The notes under the pieces: generated by a model
What the model saw: only the letters and a program-made list of their open reading frames with translations
Told to the model about the DNA's origin: nothing
Database searches by the model: none
Translations under genes and position numbers: made by a program
Shown: in pieces, positions 43,801-55,078 of the stretch
How the letters are laid out: each line of letters begins with the position of its first letter
Numbering within the stretch: the first letter of the stretch is position 1
Assembly (NCBI GenBank): GCA_021229015.1
Contig: CM037778.1
Coordinates: forward strand, 83,636,395-83,700,394
Direction: 5' to 3'
Source of the DNA: Solen grandis
Lineage: Eukaryota; Mollusca; Bivalvia; Adapedonta; Solenidae
DNA length: 64,000 nt

Positions 43801-45068
43801 TGGTTGGTGAATATGATAGTGCTACGTTCATATGACTTCGTGTAACACTTATTAATTATTGCCCGTTCAAATATACAAATAATAGGAAGAAAGTAAGTAA
43901 TGATGAGAATTTTAAAAGGAGAGTAATTGAAAACACCAATAGAAAAAAATATACATTTTTTTTTTTGCTGTTTTTAATCGAGACAGAAATTGTATCATTT
44001 ACTTTAATTGATTTATTAAAATTTGTATTAATAATGTTTAAAGAAACAAGAACGATATCATGTTTTCATTGAATTAATATAACTGAATGTGTAGCTACTG
44101 ACTATAATCCTACTCTGTCAAAAAACGTTGAATACTTGCATAACCTTTGCAAAAATCAGAATATTTGATAACAATACATATTTATTATTTATCAACAGAT
44201 ATTGCGGTATATCACCCGGAATCAATTCGTTCAGATACAGCATATTCTTATGTTGAACCTGCCCAGTATTCGTCGTTCTTCCAAATGTACAAAAGACAAA
44301 TAAATGTACAACAAGAAGCCGATGGAAACGTATATGAGCAAATTCAAGATGGCTTTCGGACGGACCTAAAGTTTCACAAAGAATGAATGCACATGGCAAT
44401 AAAACATGCAATACACAGCGACAAGTGCCTCCGACACCAGCCTCTGAACAAATGCCAGGTTTGCCGAGCCACCTCCTCTTCAGCCAAAGCCAAAAGCTCT
44501 TATTCAAGAAATGAATAAATCATTCAAGCCACCACCACTTCCAAATCGTAGACTAAACGCGAAAGGGCGATTAAGGAAGCCGGAAACGCCAAACATATAT
44601 TCAAATGACATTCCTAGGGGACCCGTCAGTCCTATGATACCCGAGGAGTCAAAGGTTCATGAGAGAGAAAAACTTGGCATGCAAGTAAATTCGCCAATAG
44701 GCGTGAATGCTGCAATGAAACCATTTGTCGTTGCAGCAGCTAAAGAATTGAAGAATACTGACGACGTGGCCAGACTAAGTATTGATGAGATAAGTGAATA
44801 TATGAGGGAATTACGACTGGATAAATATGTACAAGTATTTAGGGATAATCTTGTAGACGGGGCGATTCTGTGCGAACTTGACAAAGACATACTTCAGCAA
44901 ACATTTGGATTTAATGTTATTGAGGCAATTCGTTTGATGAAATTCATAAGGCATGGCCATATTCTTCATAAGAAGTACTACGACTGGCACAAACGGATTT
45001 GCAACCACGACTGTTTTAATGACATTCAGTTGTACATATTTTTCTTTTCTAATGAACATGTGATTTAG
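40671..45068 (+). CDS. CABIT + SAM adaptor (GAREM/THEMIS-like), copy 2, frame breaks in last exon
   Basis: Five exons: 40671-40874, 41243-41375, 42755-42937, 43104-43271 and 44199-45068, with consensus splice sites and agreeing phases. The start is the ATG at 40671 (MEGRNFSKSINEHLDVKRYA). Exons 1-4 form a CABIT domain with VPEFHDKFAHKLPLVVMVNQ, the TRQRRVLAKSQHDGQLKLCS segment and the EVPLYLSKLRL block. Exon 5 has a tyrosine-rich part, a proline-rich linker (FKPPPLPNRRL, NDIPRGPVSPM) and a SAM domain (LSIDEISEYMRELRLDKYVQ). This order matches GAREM adaptors of growth-factor receptor signalling; the role is inferred from architecture. Exon 5 needs two frame changes (near 44350 and 44460) to read through, so either the assembly has small errors or the gene is decayed. 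It is a tandem paralogue of the gene at 34180-35958. Confidence 0.82.
41243..41375 (+). CDS. CABIT gene copy 2, exon 2
   Basis: Acceptor ttacaacag, donor gtatgt. Encodes IMRLDTITRQRRVLAKSQHD, GQLKLCSIPLTYSEPLCVIY and KNQKG. Its last base and the first two of exon 3 complete a codon. Confidence 0.85.
41712..41800 (-). mobile_element. tRNA-like SINE head, copy 1 of 2
   Basis: The reverse complement has an A-box-like ggctcagttgctagagc and a B-box-like gggtttgatcc. It sits in the second intron of the CABIT gene and is followed by a similar copy about 180 bp downstream. Confidence 0.6.
41890..41970 (-). mobile_element. tRNA-like SINE head, copy 2 of 2
   Basis: The reverse complement contains tttggctcattagttagaac and ggttcgatccagacc in the same order as the copy at 41712. 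The spacing suggests a dimeric SINE or a tandem duplication. Confidence 0.6.
42000..42720. other. CABIT gene intron, no feature recognised
   Basis: AT-rich intron DNA. Confidence 0.45.
42755..42937 (+). CDS. CABIT gene copy 2, exon 3
   Basis: Acceptor gtttccag, donor gtactt. Encodes GKEKSIFSIVKDHNLPVKVQ, FPRDRYISVGSQTISTNHIP and MELTECFDEMYILGNLITD. Confidence 0.9.
43104..43271 (+). CDS. CABIT gene copy 2, exon 4
   Basis: Acceptor tgatag, donor gtaagt. Encodes MLCREVIEVPLYLSKLRLVI through YNQEYGNP. Confidence 0.9.
43620..43850 (-). mobile_element. SINE (family A) head fragment
   Basis: tttggtgtgtcgcggaccgg followed by ggtcgaacctac is the reverse complement of the family-A B box and body start. 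It lies in the intron before the last exon. The rest is weak. Confidence 0.5.
44199..45068 (+). CDS. CABIT gene copy 2, last exon with SAM domain (two frame breaks)
   Basis: Acceptor atcaacag. Frame one: NIAVYHPESIRSDTAYSYVE to a stop at 44384. Frame two, overlapping, carries RQVPPTPASEQMPG. Frame three, from about 44446, carries EPPPLQPKPKALIQEMNKSF and the SAM domain. The protein runs about 30 residues longer than copy 1 after the SAM, ending SNEHVI at 45068. Confidence 0.8.
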
Positions 45069-45229
45069 CTGCTAAACATTGTTTGACAATACTGAGTGCA
45101 AATTTTCGGCAGATTTAAATAAGAGTTGATTCATTTGTCATTTGTTCCTTGACAATTTAAGAAGTATTTTATTGTAAAATATATGAAGCTATTATGCAGA
45201 TTGAAACAAGAAAATAATGGAAATGGGTT

Positions 45230-46500
45230 ATGATCTTCGAACAGCACTGACCTTTCAAGCGTGCATATGATTGATGCACGCGACACACCTTTGTGTTATG
45301 ACAAACACTTCTGTAAAGATTCATGAAAATCCAAACATAGATATAGGAGTTACAGAGCGGACGGGACTTGAAAATGTAGCCTATGAATACTAAGACGAGT
45401 ATTAACAATTCTTGTGACCTTGACCTTTTAAGCGTGTATATGGATGGTGCACATGACACATCTTTGTGTCATAACAAACATTTCTGTAATGTTTTATTAA
45501 AATCAAAACAAATATATGAAAGTTATAGAGTGGACATAAAAATGCTGCCTATGAAGACCAAAGACAATTTCCTTGACCTTTCAAGCACACATATGTTTAT
45601 TGCAAAAACATATCTTCATGTAATGAAAAAAACAATTTTGTAAAGTTTAATGAAAATCCTAAAAGATATGGAAGCTACAGAGTGGACACGTCGATGTAGC
45701 CTATAAACAGCAAAGAGAAAAAATCTATTATTACTGTTGACCTTAACCATTTAAGGGTGCATATGGTTGATGCGCGCAACACACCTTTGTATTATGTCAA
45801 ACACGTCTGAACAGTTTTATGAAATCCATTCATAGATACTGAATTTATAGAGTGGACACACAGATGTAGCCTATCAATACCGAAGAAAATTTCTAACAAC
45901 TCCAGTGACCTTGACCTTTCAAGGACGCATATAACTGATATGTGCAACACACCTTTGCGTTATGACAAACACTGCTATAAAGTTCTATGAAAATCCATCC
46001 GTAGATATTGAAGTTATAGAGCGGACACAACGATGTAGCCTTGACTTGACTATTAGAGTTTACCGTCGCGTCGACAGTATTTCGGTCATATAACGACGTC
46101 CATCAAATTACAGGTGGAGGAAGACCCCGAATGCACGGAGGCATCCGGGTAGAACCACCGACCTTCCGCAAGCCAGCTGGAAGGCTTCCTTACATGAAAA
46201 TCCGAATGATCCTGCCGGGATTCAAACCCACGCGGTGAGTGTTTGAGTGAGTGTTAAAGTCAGCGACTTTACCCTCTCGGCCACGGAGGCCCCCCAAAAA
46301 GGAGAAAGATGTAGCCTATAAATACCAAAGAGAATTTCTAACAACTCCAGTGACCTTGACCTTTCAATGACGCATATGGTTGATGTGCACGCCACATCCA
46401 TGGATTATGGGGAATACTTCTGTGAAGTTTTATTGAAATCCACCCATAAATGTCCAGTTATAGAGCAGACACGAAAGCGGGACGGACGGACTGAATGACT
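45230..46500. repeat. About 160-bp satellite interrupted by a SINE
   Basis: Units contain gaccttgacctttcaag, gtgca.atg.ttgatg, acacctttgtgttatgacaa, acttctgtaaag and atagagcggacac..gatgtagcctat. At least six units are seen. Open frames at 45383-45643 and 45169-45459 are within it and not considered genes. Confidence 0.8.
46042..46307 (-). mobile_element. Full-length tRNA-derived SINE (family B) with 10-bp TSD
   Basis: On the minus strand from 46297: A box tggccgagagggtaaa, B box ggtttgaatccc, then the body shared with copies at 18923, 30283 and 57148, ending in a caagtcaa tail. gatgtagcct flanks both sides (46032-46041, 46308-46317), a target-site duplication inside the satellite unit. Confidence 0.88.
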
Positions 46501-46519
46501 GACGAACGGACAGACGGAA

Positions 46520-47265
46520 GGACGCGCGCAAACCTATAGTCCCTAACCGGTTTCACCAGTGGGGTCTAATAATGTGTATATGGTATCTTATTTTGCGTAT
46601 TTTTACATTTGTTGAATATTATTATTTGTTTGAATATTATTCCAATGTATCTAATATGACTGCTATACATTTTTATATTTGTTGTATGTATATCTATTGC
46701 CTTCAATATTGTAGTTACACATTTTTTTATTTGACATGGTTACTGTGGAACTGGGTTTATACGATTAATCTAAAATATTTCTGCCAGCCTCTTATCCACT
46801 TAGCTATGTCAAAATTGTCACATATTCATTAGTTTTGGCAAGTCGAAAACTTTAGTGTTACCCTCTTAGGTATCTTAACAGGACAAAACTTGTCCATTAC
46901 TCCCCTTTTGGATATCTCGCCTTTTTTCAAGTTAGTCCGTTAATTTTGCGGATATCAAGCATTTTTTTTTTCACATACTTATCTGGAAAAAGGCATAATA
47001 TCCAGTTAACATAAGTGAAAATGTGATTGGAAGTAGTGGGCACAAACATACAGTTAGTCCTGTAGGTGCATAACTTGAAAATTTTCTACTTGCCAGGTAA
47101 TAACTGAATATGTGACATTTTTTCAGAAAAGTTTCAACATAGCTAAGTGGATAAGTGGCTGGCAGAAATATGCCACCATACATGTTAGATATATTGAAGA
47201 TTTGTTATCTAAAATAAAAGATGTGTAACGTCTTTGATTTGTGCTTAAGAAAGAGACGTGTTTTA
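46520..47265. other. No gene recognised
   Basis: AT-rich. A near-inverted pair, agcctcttatccacttagct at about 46789 and agctaagtggataagtggct at about 47141, with aagtcagc-like flanks, indicates another foldback/MITE of about 370 bp (46780-47175). Confidence 0.5.
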
Positions 47266-47267
47266 AA

Positions 47268-47450
47268 TACAGGCAAACCGTTAAGCGGCCAGTCAAGGGA
47301 ATAGGAGAAAGTGGCCGCTAAACAAAGGTGACTGCTAAACAAGTTCAAATATTTAACAAAATGCTACAGTTTAGTAATATTAAAAGTGACCGCTAAATAC
47401 AGGTTGGTCCCTTAGTGCAGGTGTCCTCTAATACAGGTTCAACTGCAACC
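47268..47450. mobile_element. MITE-like element with AGCGG repeats, second copy
   Basis: Reverse-orientation relative of 21483-21655: aaccgttaagcggccagtca at one end, caggttcaactg at the other, with tggccgctaaacaa and tgaccgctaaatacagg inside. Confidence 0.55.
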
Positions 47451-48570
47451 ATAAAAAACCGTCGACAAAGTATTCAAGCATAAATCACTGAATTATGTAG
47501 GTTATAAAGATAGGCAACAATCCACTGTTTGAACGGTCAGTTGTATCCGTAATGTGATCAGGTGCACGTGCACATGTGAGAACGAATATACTGTTATGTA
47601 TATAAAGTTCTCCATAGATACATGACAATGGGACAACTTATTATATGTTACCAAAAATCCACAAATGACTAAATATATGGCTATGCATATGATAATCAAA
47701 TATGCTAATTAACTAATTTCACATATTGTGTACGTTTGGGTGCAGTACGACTGTCAGAGACTTGAATAAATCTGATCATTAAGATCGAACGCTGTAAAGT
47801 ATTGATTGTTGTTTCTAAATAAACAATTTAGTTATGACATTGAGACAGATGCTTAACTGTTTAAATTTACTGATCAAGGTATTTTAACTACCCAGGAAAT
47901 AATATCTTAGAAATACAAATCAAATATACATAGGTTGTGTAACACAAAACCATATTAATTATGAAAAATCAAAAATAAAAATGTCAGTATATAAATTATG
48001 ATTTTTGTTGACAATAAAAAAAATGTTATAATATACGCTAACTAAAATAATTATGATATAATATCAATCTATCAATTTACATATCAGAGAGAGAGAGACA
48101 GAGAGGGAGAGAGAGAGAGAGAGAGAGAGAGGGTGAGATTTGAAAAAAGGCTTTAGGATGGATAATGTATCGCTACAACAATTGAAAGCAAAGCTTGCAA
48201 AATTTAGTCTAAATATATAGTTTTACGGTATGTAAATGTATAATCGGCTAAAACTCAAATTATCATAAATAATCACTCGCTAAAGTGATCGACTTCCTAG
48301 TCGCAGAATTTGTTATCAGTTTATTGCCGCTTGAGTTGGTAGATAACCTTTGTTACACGCCCAGTTAATAACAGTTTACGTTTAAGATCACGGGGCCTTA
48401 TCAAAACAATCATTTATTTACATGTACAGCATGTACATCTTCCTGGTTCGCATTGAAAAAGCAAATACACAACCTGATATCGGTTAACTATTAAAGGTAT
48501 GGGAGTTTACCTGAACATACCTGCTTTTACGATTCGATAGATATAGCTTGCAATATACATTGCCTGTGTT
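47451..48570. other. No gene recognised
   Basis: AT-rich DNA containing the GA microsatellite below. Confidence 0.4.
48085..48131. repeat. (GA)n microsatellite
   Basis: Interrupted GA repeat of about 46 bp. Confidence 0.9.
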
Positions 48571-48574
48571 TGTT

Positions 48575-48910
48575 TATTTAGTTTAACGTCCTATCGACAG
48601 TACTGGTATTTCTATTGTCTATTTGAGACAGATATAGTGCTTTCACACTGCAGTATCACGCTATAGACATGTGGCATGATATCACACCCAGTCACATTAT
48701 CCTGACACCGGGCCAAACAGTCCTTACACGACCTTATTTAAATGCTGAGCCAAACTCCGCCGCAGTAGTAACCCACACTAACCGGTGCGCGGAGTTTGAT
48801 GCTGAGCGCTAAGCAGAGAGCTATCAGTATCATTTTAACGACTTTGGTGTGTCGCGACCAGGGATCAAACCAACTACGTCCCGCTCCCAAGGAAAACACT
48901 CTAACACCTC
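48575..48910 (-). mobile_element. SINE (family A), near complete
   Basis: Reverse complement: B-box region ggtttgatccctggtcgcga, cacaccaaagtcgttaaaat, gatagctctctgcttagcgc, ggactgtttggcccggtgtc, gtgactgggtgtgatatcat, and a tail ending ggacgttaaactaaataaac. The A-box end is weak. Best copy of the body in the window. Confidence 0.75.
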
Positions 48911-48969
48911 GGTACAATGCCCTTGACTACTACAGCTGCTACGACTTAGGTAATCAATTCAAGCTCTAA

Positions 48970-51680
48970 TACTACTACTATTACAGCTCCTACTCCTGCT
49001 ACCACAACTATTACAGCACCTACTCCTGCTGCCACTACTATTACAGCTCCTACCCTGCTCCTACTGCTGCTACCACTACTATTACAGCTCCTACTGCTGC
49101 TACCACTACTATTACAGCTCCTACTGCTGCTACACTACTATTACAGCTCCTACTGCTGCTGCCACTACTATTACAGCTCCTACTGCTGCTACCACTACTA
49201 TTACAGCTCCTACTCCTGCTGCCACTACTATTACAGCTCCTACTCCTGCTACCACTATTATTACAGCTCCTACTCCTGCTACCACTACCATTACAGCTCC
49301 TACTGCTGCTGCCACTACTATTACAGCTCCTACTGCTTCTACCACTACTATTACAGCTCCTACTGCTGCCACCATTACTATTACAGCTCCTACTCTTGCT
49401 GCCAATGCTATTACAGCTCCAACTGCTGCCACTGCTATTACAGCTACTACTACTGCTACCATTACTATTACAGCTCCTACTCTTGCTGCCACTGCTATTA
49501 CAGCTACTTCTCCTGCTACAACTACTATTACAGTTCCTAATGCTGCTACAATTACTATTACAGCTCCTACTCTTGCTGCCACTGCTATTACAGCTCCTAC
49601 TGCTGCTGCCACTGCTATTACAGCTATTACTACTGCTACCACTACTATAACAGCTCCTACTCTTGCTGCCACTGCTATTACAGCTCCTTCTCCTGCTACC
49701 ACTACTTTTACAGCTCCTACTGCTTCTACCACTACTATTACAGCTATTACTACTGCTGCCACTACTATTACAGCTTCTACTGCTTCTACCACTACTATTA
49801 CAGCTTCTACTCTTGCTGCCACTGCTATTACAGCTCCTACTCCTGCTTCCCCTACTATTACAGCTTCTACTGCTTCTACCACTACTATTACAGCTCCTAC
49901 TCTTGCTTCCACTGCTATTACAGCTCCTACTCCTGCTTCCCCTACTATTACAGCTCCTACTCTTGCTGCCACTGCTATTACAGTTCCTTCTCCTGCTACA
50001 ATTACTATTACAGCTCCTACTCTTGCTGCCACTGCTATTACAGCTCCTACTGCTCCTGACACTACTATGACAGCTCCTACTCCTGCTACCACTACTTTAA
50101 CAGTTCCTTATGCTGCTCCACCTACTATTAAAGCTCCTACTTCTGCTACCACTCTCATTACAGCTCCTTCTTCTGCTACCACTCTCATTACAGCTCCTCC
50201 TTCTGCTACCAGTACTATTACAGCTCCTACTGCTGCTAACACTACAATTACAGATCTTACTGCTGCTGCTGCCACTACAATTACAGATCCTACTGCTGCT
50301 TCCCCTACTACTACAGCCCCTAATGCTGCTACCACTAATATTACAGTTCCTACTGCTGCTACCATTACTATTATAGCTCCTACTCTTGTTGCGACTGCTA
50401 TTACAGCTCCTACTGCAGCTGCCACTGCTATTACAGCTCCTTCCGCTGCTACAACTACTATTAGAGCTCCTCTTACTGCTGCCACTACTATAACAGCTCC
50501 GACTGCTGCTACCACTGCTATTACAGCTACTACTACTGCTACCACTACTATTACAGCTCCAACTGCTGATACCACTACTATTACAGCTCCTAATACTTCT
50601 GCCATTACTATTACAGCTCCTTCTGCTGCTACCACTACTATGACAGCTCCTGCTCCTGCTACCACTACTATTACAGCTCCTACTGCTGCTACCACTACTT
50701 TAACATTTCCTAATGCTGCTTACCCTACTATTACAGCTCCTACGACTGCTACCACTATCATTACAGCTTCTCCTTCTGCTACCACTACTATTACAGCTCC
50801 TACTGCTGCTACCACTACAATTACAGCTATTACTGCTGCTGCCACAACTATTACAGCTCCTACATCTACTATCTTTACTATTTCAGCTCCTACTACTGCT
50901 TCCACTGCTATTTCAGCTTCTGCTCTTGCTTCCACTTTTATTCTGCTCCTAACCAATTTACAGCTCCTCTACACACCTATTACAGCTCTTACTGCTGCTT
51001 CCACTTCTATTACAGTTCCTTATGCTGCTATAATTACTATTACAGCTTCTACTACTGCTTCCGCTGCTATCTCAGCTTCATCTTCTGCTTCCACTATTAT
51101 TACAGATCGAACTGCTGCTTCCACTACTAGTACAGCTCATACTCCTGCTTCCACTGCTATTTAAGCTTCTACTTCTGCTATTATTACAACTCCTTCTGCT
51201 ACATCGCCTACTATTACAGCTCCTACTACTGCTTCCACTGATATTTCAACTTCTGCTTCCACTTTTATTACCGCTCCTATTGCAGCTACCATTATTATTA
51301 CAGCTCTTTCTCCTGCTACCACTACTGTTACAGCTCCTTCTCCTGCTACCACTACTATTACAGCGCCTACTTCTGTTTCCACTACTATTTCAACTTCTAC
51401 TGCAGCTGCCACTACTTTTATAGCTCCTATTGCTGCTACCACTTCTATTTCAGCACCTATTGCTACTACCACTAATATTTCAGCTCCCCCTGCTGTTACC
51501 ACTACTAATACAGCTCCTATTGCTGCTTCCACTTCTATTACAGCACCTACTGCTGCTACCACTACTATTACAGCTCTTGCTGCTGCTACCACTTCTATTA
51601 CAGCTCCTGCTGCTGCCACCACTACTTTTACAGCTCCTACTTCTGCTTCCACTCCTACTTTTACTATTACTACCATTGTT
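48970..51680. repeat. 2.7-kb array of a 30-bp unit, open in several frames
   Basis: The unit (tgctaccactactattacag, then ctcctactgc) repeats about 90 times with drift. Because 30 is a multiple of 3 and the unit lacks stops, long frames exist on both strands: plus 50067-51164 reading TAPTAATTTI-type decapeptides, plus 49663-50070 leucine-rich, minus 49130-50092 and 50108-50695 reading VGAVIVVVA-type repeats. A mucin-like Thr/Ala/Pro protein is possible in one frame but no start context, signal peptide or splice partner supports it. Called a minisatellite. Confidence 0.88.
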
Positions 51681-52440
51681 GTTACACTGCTTCTCTTTCT
51701 ATTACTGTTATTATTATCACTTTGTGTATTATTTTCATCGAATATCCATAACCCTTCTTTTATTTAGTTACTACGCCACATTGTGTGGCTTTTACCTCAT
51801 TTTTATAAAGTCAGCCCCATAGATAATTTGATTTCAGGTTACCACAGTACACAAATGGAGTATTTGTTCCGATTCCAAGGCAGATGAGGAGATTTTGCCG
51901 TTAAGTTTGTCCTGTTTACTATGTTCCTTTCGTTGACATTTCAATCATTTGCGGACTTCAGATAAAGATCAAGTGCTGACACAGTGCGATAACAAACCAT
52001 AGCCATGCGGTATGATAACCCACCATATCATTTTATCCGGACACGTGACCAAACTATTCCAGGATCGAACCCTCGTCATTCCGCTCCTCAGTCCGAAGCC
52101 GTAACCAGTGTTTTATTCATCTCACAAAATCTTATGAATATGTAGCGATTTACAAAAGGGTGTACAGATAATATAAGGTGTAATGCTTTTACCATTAACC
52201 ATATCCTTTAAACTCATATTCTTCTGTAAAATGATAGAATTTTAATGAAAAGGAAAAGATAAACTAACATTGACATATTCTTGACGAACGCAAATGGTAC
52301 AAAATGTGCATATTTCTGCCAAACGCATTAAAAAAGTTAATCAAATTATTCAAATTACCCCATTCAGTGGTATGTATGGATGTCAAATACTCTCAAATAC
52401 TCATCATTACATTTTACATTGCACTTCATCAATTCATGTA
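51681..52440. other. Spacer with a weak SINE remnant
   Basis: At about 51975-52110, tgatatcac-like and ccaggatcgaaccctcgtc segments suggest a decayed minus-strand tRNA-derived SINE. Nothing else was recognised. Confidence 0.4.
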
Positions 52441-52705
52441 CCGGTACTCACGATTCGATAACGGAGACATACGGAAGGTCTATGGAAAACGTCAGTATTT
52501 TGACGAAGATATGCGGAATATGAAATCCAGATATATTTGTAAACAAATGAATGTTCTTAAGTAAAATTGCTCGCTTATTTCGTAGTAATGTTGTCATCCT
52601 CGAGTATGTACAAATTTTATCTCTCAACAAATCTGTAACAAACATGTTTTTTTTTTCTGTCGGAAGAATATACACTGCTTTCGTAAGAATAATGGGCCTT
52701 TGATA
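52440..52705 (-). mobile_element. MITE fragment, inverted copy of the 26937-27470 element
   Basis: gatatgcggaatatg, ttgtaaacaa, gagtatgtacaaat, aaatctgtaacaaaca, gaagaatatacac and aataatgggcctttga follow, in order, the reverse complement of 26937 to about 27160. The other end is not clear. The frames at 52304-52564 and 52448-52675 lie in it and are not genes. Confidence 0.65.
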
Positions 52706-53160
52706 CTGTTACGTGTCTTTGATAAGGGAACACTTATCAAATAACACTATTTTAAAGTCTTACACAATATGATAACGGGAGGTAAGTGACTTAAGTTCGA
52801 GACTTAGAATCAATGCAGTCTTGTCCCTTTACTAATTATGGCTCCATAATATCGGAATGAAAACAAAATGAAACTACAGTTTTCGTGAAATAAATGTGTC
52901 CATTTTGTAAAAACATTTATTTACTTGAATCTATTCTCATTTATACTTCACATATTCATATGCGCATATTTGGTATTAAATAAAAGATAAATTTATGTTT
53001 CATTCCAAACGATACCGAGATTGGATTAGTGCTTTGCGCATTGGAATGCGATGAAAAATGATTCCCCCAACGGGGTTCGACCTGACAACTTCCAGTCTTC
53101 AGCGTCTTTATTCCTAGTTAATTATTTTTTTGTGTGTTTTGGTCATTAACTCGTAATATA
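52706..53160. other. No gene; possible tRNA-like fragment
   Basis: ccccaacggggttcgacctg at about 53066 looks like an inverted tRNA T-arm region, but no full cloverleaf could be drawn. Confidence 0.3.
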
Positions 53161-53162
53161 CT

Positions 53163-53237
53163 GTAAAGTAATTATAGTGGTAAGTATCCCCGCCTGTCAC
53201 GCGAGTGACGGGGGTTCGATTCCCCGTCGGGGAGCCA
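53163..53237 (+). pseudogene. tRNA-Asp(GTC)-like pseudogene with encoded CCA
   Basis: tatagtggtaagtatccccg, cctgtcac (anticodon GTC) and the T arm gggggttcgattcccc are tRNA-Asp sequence. The 3' acceptor strand and discriminator are followed directly by CCA. The 5' acceptor strand does not pair with it and the anticodon stem has a mismatch (CCCGC/GCGAG). An encoded CCA suggests origin from a mature tRNA by reverse transcription. Confidence 0.75.
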
Positions 53238-53239
53238 TT

Positions 53240-53965
53240 TTGTAGTCGGGGTTTAAAGTGTTGAACAAAACAATATTCAATGATTCGATGTAAATTTATT
53301 GGATGCACCAATGTTGTGCGTACGTGAAAAAAAACCTAGAACATAAAATGAGATATTATAATACAAATATAATTAATGGGCCCATAAAAGAGTCCTCAAT
53401 TACCATATTATTACAATTTAGCGCATACCAAGCGAGTAACTTAAATTAAATATATTTAACAATGATAGTGTATTAAAAGTTTTACCGGACGCGTCTACTG
53501 ACAAAATATAAAGTTTAAATGTAATGTCCAAAGGTAAGGACTATACTATGAACAAAGAAATTAACAATTTAATCTACTCAGAGCTGTTTCCGATGAAACT
53601 CGCGTCCCGCTCGGCGATCCAAATACGATTCAATAAACGAGTTAGAAGGAAATGCTTTATAGGAGGAATTATTCGCTCTAAATATTGTTATAGTGAGAAA
53701 AGGGCTGGGCTGACCAATGAAACAGAACATCATTCATTCACAACATAAGAACTTGTTTTCGAATCACGTACCCATGATTTTCTCTCACCCCGGGACTGTA
53801 CGTAACACTGAGCACGAGACCTTTAAAGAAACATGACACGAAACAAAGGAACAAGAGTACTAACAAAATAAATAAGAATGACGTGCATGAATATTTCCTA
53901 AAACGCGTTTTACATACACAAATTATTTTGAGTCAAGCTCAAACTTGACCATGCTACATATGTTT
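53240..53965. other. No gene recognised
   Basis: AT-rich. The 74-codon frame at 53524-53748 is rich in Lys/Arg but has no recognised domain. Confidence 0.4.
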
Positions 53966-53969
53966 GTTA

Positions 53970-54790
53970 ATGATGAGGTAGTCTTAATGATCGGTTGATT
54001 TTAAAGTGAGTTGGTCTATATATTCAAATACTCGTAATGATGAGGTAGTCTTAATGATCGGTTGATTTCAAAGTGAGTTGGTCTATATATTCAAATACTC
54101 GTAATGATGAGGTAGTCTTAATGATCGGTTGATTTCAAGGTGAGTTGGTCTATATATTCAAATACTCGTAATGATGAGGTGGTCTTAATGATCGGTTGAT
54201 TTTAAAGTGAGTTGGTCTATATATTCAAATACTCGTAATGATGAGGTAGTCTTAATGATCGGTAGATTTCAAAGTGAGTTGGTCTATATATTCAAATACT
54301 CGTAATGATGAGGTAGTCTTAATGATCGGTAGATTTCAAAGTGAGTTGGTCTATATATTCAAATACTCGTAATGATGAGGTAGTCTTAATGATCGGTTGA
54401 TTTCAAAGTGAGTTGGTCTATATATTCAAATACTTGTAATGATGAGGTAGTCTTAATGATCGGTTGATTTTAAAGTGAGTTGGTCTATATATTCAAATAC
54501 TCGTAATGATGAGGTAGTCTTAATGATCGGTTGATTTCAAAGTGAGTTGGTCTAAAAGTCTTAATGATCGGTTGATTTAAAGTGTTTATTGGAATACTCG
54601 TAAAGTTGGGGGGTTTTTAAATTCAAATACTCTAATGATGAGGTAGTCTTAATGATCGGATGATCTCAAAGTGAGTTGGTCTATATATTCAAATACTCGT
54701 AATGATGAGGTAGTCTTAATGATCGGTTGATTTCAAAGTGTTGGATATATTCAAATACTCGTAATGATGAGGTAGTCTTAATGTCGAGGT
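53970..54790 (+). repeat. 67-bp satellite, about 12 units
   Basis: Unit: aatgatgaggtagtcttaat, gatcggttgatttcaaagtg, agttggtctatatattcaaa, tactcgt. Most units are nearly identical; a degraded stretch is at about 54545-54640. The first 17 bases of the unit equal the 17-bp satellite further on. Confidence 0.93.
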
Positions 54791-54829
54791 GTCATGAAAG
54801 TTTATAACAAGTATGACGTATACTTTTAA

Positions 54830-55071
54830 GGTTGGCTTAATTATGGGGTGGTATTAATAATGATTTGGTCTTAATGATGAGGTGGTATTAATAATGATTT
54901 GGTCTTAATGATGAGGTGGTATTAATGATGATTTGGTCATAATTATGAGCTGGTCTTAATTATAGGGTGGTACTAATAATGATTTGGTCTTAATGATGAG
55001 ATGGTATTGATAATTATTTGGTCTTAATGATGAGGTGGTATTAATAATGATTTGGCTTAATTATGAGGTTG
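54830..55071 (+). repeat. About 32-bp satellite (ggtattaataatgatttggtc)
   Basis: Alternating gatgaggtggtattaataat and gatttggtcttaat blocks, seven or so units. Intermediate in form between the 67-bp and 17-bp arrays. Confidence 0.8.
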
Positions 55072-55078
55072 TATTAAT

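Noticed and set aside
49130..51676. Long Val/Ala-, Leu- and Thr/Ala-rich ORFs as genes
   Set aside because: They arise from a stop-free 30-bp repeat on both strands. No flanking exon, signal peptide or promoter evidence.
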